This document shows positions 16,950 to 22,572 of a stretch of 60,851 nucleotides of DNA, in pieces (within the stretch, counting starts at the first letter, position 1; the number at the start of each line of letters is the position of its first letter). Below the pieces are notes generated by a model that was not told the DNA's origin, ran no database searches, and worked only from the letters and a program-made list of their open reading frames with translations. The translations under genes were made by a program, and so were the position numbers. Origin of the DNA: Clostridia bacterium (GTDB lineage: Bacteria > Bacillota > Clostridia > Monoglobales > Monoglobaceae); NCBI GenBank assembly GCA_017409575.1, contig JAFQSM010000018.1, positions 1 through 60,851 on the forward strand, read 5' to 3'.

Positions 16950-19583
16950 ATGTCAAACAAGAAATTTGTTTACCTTTTCAGCGAAGGCAACGCTACAATG
17001 AGAGAACTTCTCGGCGGTAAAGGCGCAAACCTTGCTGAAATGACAAACATCGGGCTCCCTGTTCCTCAGGGTTTTACCGTAACAACTGAGGCTTGTACTC
17101 AGTACTATGATGACGGCAGAAAAATCAGCGATGATATCAAAGCTGAAATCATGGAAAATATCGCTAAGATGGAAACCATCTGCGGCAAAAAATTCGGCGA
17201 CAAGGAAAATCCCCTTCTTGTATCTGTTCGTTCAGGTGCAAGAGCTTCGATGCCCGGTATGATGGACACAATCCTCAACCTTGGTCTTAACGAAGATGTT
17301 GTTGAAGCAATGTCAGCAAAATCAGGTAACGCTCGTTGGGCTTGGGACTGCTACAGAAGATTTATCCAGATGTATTCTGATGTAGTTATGGAAGTTGGTA
17401 AGAAATACTTCGAACAGCTTATCGACGAAATGAAAGAAGCTAAGGGTGTAACTCAGGATATCGAGCTTACAGCCGAAGACCTCAAGGTTCTTGCAAGTCA
17501 GTTCAAAGATGAATACAAGAACAAAATCGGCAAGGACTTCCCGACTGACCCGGTTGAACAGCTTATGGGTGCCGTAGAAGCCGTTTTCCGTTCATGGGAT
17601 AACCCCCGTGCAAATGTTTACCGTCGTGACAACGATATCCCTTATTCATGGGGTACTGCTGTTAACGTTCAGATGATGGCATTTGGTAACATGGGCGACG
17701 ATTGCGGTACAGGTGTTGCATTTACCCGTGACCCTGCTACAGGTGAAAAAGGTCTTATGGGTGAATTCCTTGTTAACGCACAGGGCGAAGACGTTGTTGC
17801 TGGTGTTCGTACACCTATGCCCATTGCAGAAATGGCTGAAAAATTCCCCGAAGCATTTGCTGAATTCAACAAGGTTTGCAAAATCCTTGAAGACCACTAC
17901 AGAGATATGCAGGATATGGAGTTTACAATTGAAAACAAAAAGCTCTATATGCTTCAGACCAGAAACGGTAAGAGAACAGCAAAGGCTGCACTCAAGATTG
18001 CTTGTGACCTCGTTGACGAGGGCATGATCGACAAGAAGCAGGCAGTTGCTATGATCGACCCCAGAAACCTTGACACACTTCTCCATCCGCAGTTTGATGC
18101 AAAGGCAATCAAAGCTGCAACACCTATGGGCAAAGGTCTTGGTGCTTCTCCCGGTGCTGCTTGCGGTAAGATTGTATTCACTGCAGAAGATGCTGATGCA
18201 TGGAACCAGAGAGGCGAAAAAGTTATTCTTGTTCGTCTTGAAACCTCACCCGAGGATATCACAGGTATGAAAGCTTCACAGGGTATCCTTACAGTTCGTG
18301 GCGGTATGACCTCACACGCAGCAGTTGTTGCTCGTGGTATGGGTACTTGCTGTGTATCTGGTTGCGGCGACATCAATATGGACGAAGAAAACAAGAAGTT
18401 CACACTTGGTGGCAAAACCTTCACAGAAGGCGACTTCATCTCAATTGATGGTTCAACAGGTAATATCTACGACGGCATTATCCCGACTGTTGACGCTGAA
18501 ATCGCAGGCGAGTTCGGCAGAATTATGGACTGGGCTGACGAGTTCAGAACTCTTAAGGTAAGAACAAACGCTGATACTCCTGCTGATGCTAAAAAGGCAA
18601 GAGAGCTTGGCGCAGAAGGTATCGGTCTTTGCCGTACCGAGCATATGTTCTTTGAAGCTGAAAGAATTGCGGCATTCCGTGAAATGATTTGTGCTGACAC
18701 AGTAGAAGAAAGAGAAGCAGCTCTTGAAAAGATTCTTCCTTATCAGCAGGGCGACTTCGAAAAGCTTTACGAAGCTCTTGAAGGCAACCCCGTAACAATC
18801 AGATTCCTTGATCCTCCTCTTCACGAATTCGTTCCCACAGAGGAAGCTGACATCAAGGCTCTCGCTGATGCACAGGGCAAGAGTGTTGCAGACATCAAGG
18901 CTATCATTTCAAGCCTCCATGAATTCAACCCCATGATGGGTCACCGTGGTTGCCGTCTGGCTGTAACCTACCCCGAAATTGCAAAGATGCAGACAAAGGC
19001 TGTTATCCGTGCAGCTATCAATGTTAAGAAGGCTCACCCCGACTGGAATGTAGTTCCCGAAATTATGATTCCTCTCCCCGGCGACCTCAAAGAATTCAAG
19101 TATGTTAAGAACGACGTTGTTGCAACTGCAGATGCAGAAATCGCAGCCGCTGGCGCAGACCTCAAGTACGAAGTTGGTACAATGATGGAAATCCCCAGAG
19201 CTTGTCTTACTGCAGATGCTATCGCAACTGAGGCTGAATTCTTCTGCTTTGGTACAAACGACCTTACACAGATGACATACGGTTTCTCGCGTGACGATGC
19301 CGGCAAGTTCCTTGATGCATACTATGATGCAAAAATCTTCGAGAACGACCCATTTGCAAAACTTGACCAGACAGGTGTTGGTCAGCTTATGGAAATGGCT
19401 GTAGAAAAGGGTACAAAGGTTAGACCCGAAATTCACTGCGGTATCTGCGGTGAGCACGGCGGCGACCCTGTTTCAGTTGAGTTCTGCCACAAGATTGGAC
19501 TTGACTATGTATCATGTTCACCGTTCCGTGTTCCGATTGCAAGATTGGCTGCGGCTCAGGCGGCTATAAAAGACATGAAATAA
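16950..19583 (+). CDS. ppdK: Pyruvate, phosphate dikinase
   Basis: 877 residues, the family's usual length. Order: N-terminal ATP-grasp domain (KGANLAEMTNIGLPVPQGF near residues 24-42), central phosphohistidine domain with GGMTSHAAVVARGMG (catalytic His), and C-terminal PEP/pyruvate TIM barrel ending with GICGEHGGDP. It interconverts PEP, AMP and PPi with pyruvate, ATP and Pi. Codon use is biased toward GGT/GTT/CGT compared with neighbours, as expected for high expression. AGGAGG precedes the ATG. A diverged second copy of its last codons lies exactly 200 bp downstream. Confidence 0.97.
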   Translation: MSNKKFVYLFSEGNATMRELLGGKGANLAEMTNIGLPVPQGFTVTTEACTQYYDDGRKISDDIKAEIMENIAKMETICGKKFGDKENPLLVSVRSGARASMPGMMDTILNLGLNEDVVEAMSAKSGNARWAWDCYRRFIQMYSDVVMEVGKKYFEQLIDEMKEAKGVTQDIELTAEDLKVLASQFKDEYKNKIGKDFPTDPVEQLMGAVEAVFRSWDNPRANVYRRDNDIPYSWGTAVNVQMMAFGNMGDDCGTGVAFTRDPATGEKGLMGEFLVNAQGEDVVAGVRTPMPIAEMAEKFPEAFAEFNKVCKILEDHYRDMQDMEFTIENKKLYMLQTRNGKRTAKAALKIACDLVDEGMIDKKQAVAMIDPRNLDTLLHPQFDAKAIKAATPMGKGLGASPGAACGKIVFTAEDADAWNQRGEKVILVRLETSPEDITGMKASQGILTVRGGMTSHAAVVARGMGTCCVSGCGDINMDEENKKFTLGGKTFTEGDFISIDGSTGNIYDGIIPTVDAEIAGEFGRIMDWADEFRTLKVRTNADTPADAKKARELGAEGIGLCRTEHMFFEAERIAAFREMICADTVEEREAALEKILPYQQGDFEKLYEALEGNPVTIRFLDPPLHEFVPTEEADIKALADAQGKSVADIKAIISSLHEFNPMMGHRGCRLAVTYPEIAKMQTKAVIRAAINVKKAHPDWNVVPEIMIPLPGDLKEFKYVKNDVVATADAEIAAAGADLKYEVGTMMEIPRACLTADAIATEAEFFCFGTNDLTQMTYGFSRDDAGKFLDAYYDAKIFENDPFAKLDQTGVGQLMEMAVEKGTKVRPEIHCGICGEHGGDPVSVEFCHKIGLDYVSCSPFRVPIARLAAAQAAIKDMK

Positions 19584-19601
19584 TAACGCTTATGTTATTT
19601 A

Positions 19602-19627
19602 AGAGGAGTATCATTTGATACTCCTCT
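19602..19627 (+). terminator. ppdK terminator (first copy)
   Basis: Twelve-bp arms (19602-19613 with 19616-19627) followed by a T-rich tract, 18 bp after the ppdK stop. Confidence 0.85.
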
Positions 19628-19660
19628 ATTTCTTTTATTTCCGCCTTTCGCACGATGGTT

Positions 19661-19743
19661 GAAACGCTTTGCGTTTCTTCCCTATTACAAAAAACTCTCG
19701 TTTTTTGTAATCCTACATTAAAAACAGTCCACCGGACTGTTTT
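19661..19743 (+). repeat. Cluster of three hairpins between the ppdK 3'-end copies
   Basis: Three consecutive perfect stems: 19661-19667/19671-19677 (7 bp, loop TTT), 19684-19695/19700-19711 (12 bp, loop TCTC) and 19721-19730/19734-19743 (10 bp, loop ACC). No reading frame of note. The third hairpin is nearly identical to one at 20699-20723, read on the other strand. Confidence 0.75.
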
Positions 19744-19803
19744 ATTAACACTCCGGCAGGCGGCTATCAAAGATATGAAGTAATATCATTTTTTGATAAT
19801 TTA

Positions 19804-19829
19804 AGAGGGTTACCATATGGTAACCCTCT
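19804..19829 (+). terminator. Second-copy terminator palindrome
   Basis: Perfect 26-bp palindrome (arms 19804-19816 and 19817-19829) followed by T's. It corresponds in position to the ppdK terminator and also ends convergently transcribed RNA from the small minus-strand gene that stops at 19847. Confidence 0.8.
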
Positions 19830-19846
19830 TTTATATCTAAATCAAT

Positions 19847-20020
19847 TTACTTATTTTTATTCTCAAAAAAATTTTCAAGAATACTTATGACTATGTTATT
19901 AAAGCTTGTGTTATGTTTTTTAGCTAAATCACTTACCTTTTCAGCAAGTTCATCAGAGATATATAATGATTTATATCCGGCTTTTACTTTTTGTTTCGTT
20001 GGTTTTGGGCTAAATTCCAT
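19847..20020 (-). CDS. Small ribbon-helix-helix-like DNA-binding protein
   Basis: 57 residues from ATG 20020, which has AAAGGA eight nt upstream; longer frames run into AT-rich non-coding DNA. After a basic N-terminus (PKPTKQKVKAGYK) comes a short strand, SLYISDE, then two helices, LAEKVSDLAKKHNTSFNNIVISILENFF. Strand-helix-helix in under 60 residues with a polar strand is the plan of CopG/Arc/MetJ-type repressors, and the phrase 'L--KV--LA---N-S-NN-V' fits. It is preceded by a palindromic, repeated AT-rich region likely to be its operator. No toxin partner gene is adjacent. Confidence 0.65.
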   Translation of the reverse strand: MEFSPKPTKQKVKAGYKSLYISDELAEKVSDLAKKHNTSFNNIVISILENFFENKNK

Positions 20021-20042
20021 ACTTATCATCCTTTCTACTTCC

Positions 20043-20123
20043 CTCATATATATTATACAAAAAAATATATTTTTAAAATATATGAGAAAAATATATTGTA
20101 TTTTTCTCATATATATGTTATAC
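20043..20123. promoter_or_regulatory. Candidate operator region of the ribbon-helix-helix protein
   Basis: Perfect 16-bp inverted repeat, 20078-20093 with 20099-20114 (5-bp spacer), arms containing ATATATGAG / CTCATATAT. A third CTCATATATA motif lies at 20043-20052 next to the small gene's likely -10 (TATAAT, plus 20052-20057). CTCATATATATGTTATAC (20106-20123) and CTCATATATATTATAC (20043-20058) are near-identical direct repeats. Such repeated half-sites are how ribbon-helix-helix dimers usually bind. Confidence 0.6.
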
Positions 20124-20124
20124 T
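20096..20124 (+). promoter_or_regulatory. Plus-strand promoter within the operator palindrome
   Basis: TTGTAT (20096-20101), 17 bp, TATACT (20119-20124). It points toward the hairpin-rich region and overlaps the right arm of the 16-bp inverted repeat, so the small repressor could block it. Confidence 0.55.
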
Positions 20125-20134
20125 CATAACAAGG

Positions 20135-20185
20135 ATGCATGACTCCGTATTGTTGCCACACGAATACATAAAAGGGGTAGAATGA
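20135..20185 (+). CDS. Possible 16-residue peptide ORF
   Basis: ATG 20135 to TGA 20185 encodes MHDSVLLPHEYIKGVE, about 10 nt after the TATACT box. There is hardly any ribosome site. The H-SVLL--E-I-G pattern faintly recalls the first residues of RsmH, but at this length it can be chance. It ends inside the next hairpin. Weak call. Confidence 0.15.
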   Translation: MHDSVLLPHEYIKGVE

Positions 20186-20207
20186 ATTTCATTCGCCCCT
20201 TTTATGT
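20166..20207. terminator. Long hairpin downstream of the plus-strand promoter
   Basis: ACATAAAAGGGG (20166-20177) pairs perfectly with 20196-20207, and the AATGA/TCATT inside adds more pairs. T's within the 3' arm make it terminator-like in both directions; a transcript from 20131 would be about 75-80 nt. Confidence 0.55.
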
Positions 20208-20239
20208 GTGTATCCATTTATATTAAATATTTTCTAAAT

Positions 20240-20779
20240 GGGGTCTCTGCAGCAAGACCCCCTCAACCCCCTGCCGCGCCGACTCACGCCTCAGGTGGCT
20301 GTAATACTCAAATTGTCTGCGGTATCGACCATTCGAAAGCTTAAACTCTTTAAGTCCCTCATTAAATCGGTGGTGCCTGCAGCGGGAATTGATTGCACCA
20401 CCGATTTTCGATGTCCTCGACAATTTTCGAAACACCCACCAATCGCCGTTCATAAGGCGGTTTTCCCTCTTGTCCGTCTCTGAGGGTTTTTAATCACCTT
20501 ATTTATAACGACTGGAGATTGTTTGTGAGGATTTTGTGAAATAACAGAAAAATGCCTTGCAATCGATTTCATTTGCAGGCAAGGCATTTTAGCGAGAGAC
20601 GCGATAAGTTCGCGTTTTCGAGCATTCGTTATTTCGCAAAAGACAAGCAATTACAAGCTCCTGGGTTATAAATCGGTGCGGCAGGGGGTCGAAGCGTAAA
20701 AAACAATCCGGTGAATTGTTTTTAGCTTCGAGCTAGGTGCGAGAGCACCGATATAAAAGAAAAGCCATTAGGCTTTTTT
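20240..20779 (+). ncRNA. Candidate large structured non-coding RNA (or non-autonomous repeat element)
   Basis: No credible protein gene covers this stretch, yet it is full of long-range pairing. A 17-bp closing helix (one G-U) joins 20266-20282 to 20673-20689. Inside are a perfect 13-bp stem (20364-20376/20395-20407, 18-nt loop) and an extended imperfect arm with a 12-bp stem 20549-20560/20579-20590, a 13-of-14 stem 20532-20545/20628-20641, and outer pairs near 20502-20526 with 20643-20670. A small stem lies at 20240-20246/20255-20261. The 3' domain has a hairpin 20689-20731, a 5-bp stem capped by a GAGA tetraloop (20736-20749) and an intrinsic terminator (20760-20777). Terminator and GNRA loop favour an RNA; the 17-bp inverted ends would also fit a mobile element. 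I cannot assign a known RNA family. Confidence 0.5.
20760..20779 (+). terminator. Intrinsic terminator ending the structured region
   Basis: AAAAGCC / GGCTTTT stem (20760-20766 with 20771-20777), ATTA loop, six T's. No protein gene lies upstream of it on the plus strand within 1.1 kb, so it should belong to an RNA transcript. Confidence 0.7.
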
Positions 20780-20896
20780 CATAAAAAAGGTTGCTGATGA
20801 CGCCCCCTTATAAAAGAATTTAAAATTACTAAAATATGGGTTATAGGGGTCAGCGCCCGCCTATATATTAAAATATATGTATTCAAGTAAAATTTA
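20780..20896. other. AT-rich spacer with a weak inverted repeat
   Basis: A GC-rich island (TGACGCCCCC around 20797-20806) can pair imperfectly with GGGGTCA around 20846-20852. No gene is visible. Confidence 0.3.
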
Positions 20897-20925
20897 AAAG
20901 CAGGCTGTGCCACACAGCCTGCTTT
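20897..20925 (-). terminator. Terminator of the 14-gene minus-strand block
   Basis: Perfect 13-bp stem (20897-20909 with 20913-20925), 3-nt loop, right after the stop codon of the dehydrogenase gene; A/T flanks on both sides make it bidirectional. Confidence 0.9.
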
Positions 20926-20928
20926 TTC

Positions 20929-21879
20929 TTATATTTCCACTCTATTTCTAATTTTCCCTTGGAAAAAATCCCTTATATTCTCTGCAATCTCCTCCATAAG
21001 CCTTACTCGCGCTTCGTATGCGCCCCAAGCCATATGCGGAGTAAAAATAACATTGTCACACTTCAGCAGGCGATTAAAAGGTGAGGTCTCGCTCATCGGC
21101 TCGCCGTCATAAACATCTGTAGCAAACCCACCCAGAGTCCCATCTTCCACCGCTTTTGTTACTGCTTCTTCGTCGACAACTGCACCGCGCGCAACATTTA
21201 TAAGTATCAATTTCTGCTTTGCCTTTGCTAAAACTTCGGCGCCTATCGCGTGATAAGTTCCCGGATTCAGAGGTGTGTGCACAGACACAATATCCGACCG
21301 CTTAAAAAGGTCGTCAAGCTCTACACATTCGACACTTTCGTCGGGAGTATTTTTGGTCACAATAACATTACAACCAAACGCTTTTGCAACCATTGCAACC
21401 TGCTTGCCGATGTTGCCATAGCCATAAAGGCCCCAAGTTTTGCCCGAAAGCTCATAAAAATAAGGAGTCAGGCAGTTGGCTATACCACTTTTTGTATAGT
21501 CACCGCTTTTGCAGTATCGGTCATATTCGCTTAAGTGGCAACAAAGTGAAAGCACCAGACTGACGGTAAGCTGTGCCACCGAATCGGTGGAATAGCCTTT
21601 CACATTACAAACTGCAATTCCGTTTTGGCGTGCATAATCCGTATCAACATTATCAAATCCTGTTGCCGTAAGACAAATAATTTTAAGATTTTTTGCTCCC
21701 GAAAGGTTGCTTTGATCAAGCTTTACTTTGTTGAGTATTGCAACATCGGCATCAATCAGCCTTTCAGCCGCCTCGGCTTTTGTGGTCTGCTCAAAAATCA
21801 CTACCTCGCCAAATTGATTGAATATTCCAAGGTCGATATCCTTACCGATGGTTGCCGCATCAAGAATAACTATCTTCAT
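20929..21879 (-). CDS. D-2-hydroxyacid dehydrogenase (glycerate dehydrogenase-like)
   Basis: 316 residues from ATG 21879 (MKIVILDAATIG), with AGGAGAGG upstream; longer frames run into dut. NAD-binding GYGNIGKQVAMVAKAFG lies near residues 146-162. Catalytic Arg is in NVARGAVVDEEAV, Glu in DVYDGEP and His in TPHMAWG, so the active site is intact. Family members reduce hydroxypyruvate, glyoxylate or other 2-oxoacids; the substrate cannot be read from sequence. Last gene of the long block. Confidence 0.88.
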   Translation of the reverse strand: MKIVILDAATIGKDIDLGIFNQFGEVVIFEQTTKAEAAERLIDADVAILNKVKLDQSNLSGAKNLKIICLTATGFDNVDTDYARQNGIAVCNVKGYSTDSVAQLTVSLVLSLCCHLSEYDRYCKSGDYTKSGIANCLTPYFYELSGKTWGLYGYGNIGKQVAMVAKAFGCNVIVTKNTPDESVECVELDDLFKRSDIVSVHTPLNPGTYHAIGAEVLAKAKQKLILINVARGAVVDEEAVTKAVEDGTLGGFATDVYDGEPMSETSPFNRLLKCDNVIFTPHMAWGAYEARVRLMEEIAENIRDFFQGKIRNRVEI

Positions 21880-21904
21880 TGTCCCAAGCCTCTCCTTTTG
21901 TACT

Positions 21905-22396
21905 TTATTTTGTTGTGCTTCCAAAACCGCCGTCCCGGATGCCGTCAGTATCGTCATCAACAGTTATTCCATACTCCAGAAACAGTCCTTGGGCAAACGC
22001 GCTACCCTTTTCGACAGTTACAGTCTTTCCCTCAAGCGAATTGTTTGTCAGCTTTATCATTATGTGTCCCTCGTTGCTTGAATAATAATAATCGCTGTCT
22101 ATTATGCCAACCGTATTGTCAAGCTGAAGTCTGAATTTGAAGCCAAGACCGCTTCGGGGATAGATTTTAAGAACCCAACCCTCGTCGATTTTTGCACGTA
22201 TTCCTGTAGGGATCTTTATGCTTTCGCCGGGAGCTAACGAAAAACCCTCGGGCGCATAAAAGTCATAACCTGCCGAACCGGTTGTCGCACGCTTTGGCAG
22301 TTTTATATCCTCGTATACTTCGTTTAAATTCCCACCGTCAAAGGCTTCTTTGAATTGTTCAAGGCTTACCTTTTCAAACTTTGCAATCTTTTTCAT
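21905..22396 (-). CDS. dut: Deoxyuridine 5'-triphosphate nucleotidohydrolase (dUTPase)
   Basis: 163 residues from ATG 22396 (AGGAAAG upstream). All five trimeric-dUTPase motifs are present: TTGSAGYDFYAPE, PRSGLGFKF, NTVGIIDSDYY (catalytic Asp), GSAFAQGLF and the C-terminal DGGFGSTTK. It hydrolyses dUTP to dUMP and PPi, keeping uracil out of DNA. A 30-residue N-terminal extension (about residues 1-37, FEKVSLEQFKEAF) precedes the core, as in some clostridial and phage forms. Co-directional with feoB and the D-2-hydroxyacid dehydrogenase. Confidence 0.93.
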   Translation of the reverse strand: MKKIAKFEKVSLEQFKEAFDGGNLNEVYEDIKLPKRATTGSAGYDFYAPEGFSLAPGESIKIPTGIRAKIDEGWVLKIYPRSGLGFKFRLQLDNTVGIIDSDYYYSSNEGHIMIKLTNNSLEGKTVTVEKGSAFAQGLFLEYGITVDDDTDGIRDGGFGSTTK

Positions 22397-22409
22397 TTCT
22401 TTCCTACCT

Positions 22410-22559
22410 TTAATCTTCAAATTTCTTTGCTTTTTTACAATTTGCAGTACAATTGTCACAACCACAATCGCAAAATTTGCCGTTCTTTATATCACGGAAC
22501 TTTTTGACGCAAACCGCCACAATTGCAGCAATAATCAAAATCCACAAAATAATTTTCAT
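22410..22559 (-). CDS. FeoB-associated Cys-rich membrane protein
   Basis: 49 residues, too short for many gene finders. ATG 22559 lies 14 bp after feoB. One membrane helix (MKIILWILIIAAIVAVCV) is followed by a basic linker and a CDCGCDN-C---C cluster (residues 30-41). This is the plan of the FeoB-associated Cys-rich protein / Virus_attach-like family found after feoB in Firmicutes, thought to help ferrous iron uptake, perhaps by metal binding or by stabilising FeoB. Confidence 0.88.
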   Translation of the reverse strand: MKIILWILIIAAIVAVCVKKFRDIKNGKFCDCGCDNCTANCKKAKKFED

Positions 22560-22572
22560 AACAGACCTCGTC

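Larger units (their letters stand above)
19557..19829 (+). repeat. Duplicated ppdK 3' end and terminator, 200 bp apart
   Basis: 19557-19585 and 19757-19785 match at 26 of 29 positions. Both encode QAAIKDMK or its tail followed by TAA, and the three differences (ATA/ATC, GAC/GAT, AAA/AAG) are all silent third-position changes. Each copy is followed at the same distance by TTTAAGAGG and a hairpin terminator of related but different sequence. Copy 2 has no coding sequence in front of it. Confidence 0.85.

Noticed and set aside
20135..20185. Start of an rsmH-like gene
   Set aside because: Only 16 codons with a weak pattern match (H-SVLL--E-I-G); kept at low confidence as a possible peptide.
20223..20453. 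76-codon minus-strand frame (and an 81-codon plus frame) in the structured region
   Set aside because: No ribosome site or family resemblance, and the sequence is explained by inverted repeats with a 13-bp perfect stem.
20240..20779. 6S RNA, tmRNA or RNase P RNA
   Set aside because: No ANDNYA-like tag frame, no RNase P core signatures, and too large for 6S RNA.
19557..20930. Integrated mobile element with integrase
   Set aside because: The 3'-end duplication of ppdK recalls an att site, but no integrase, transposase or relaxase is encoded and the gap is only 200 bp.
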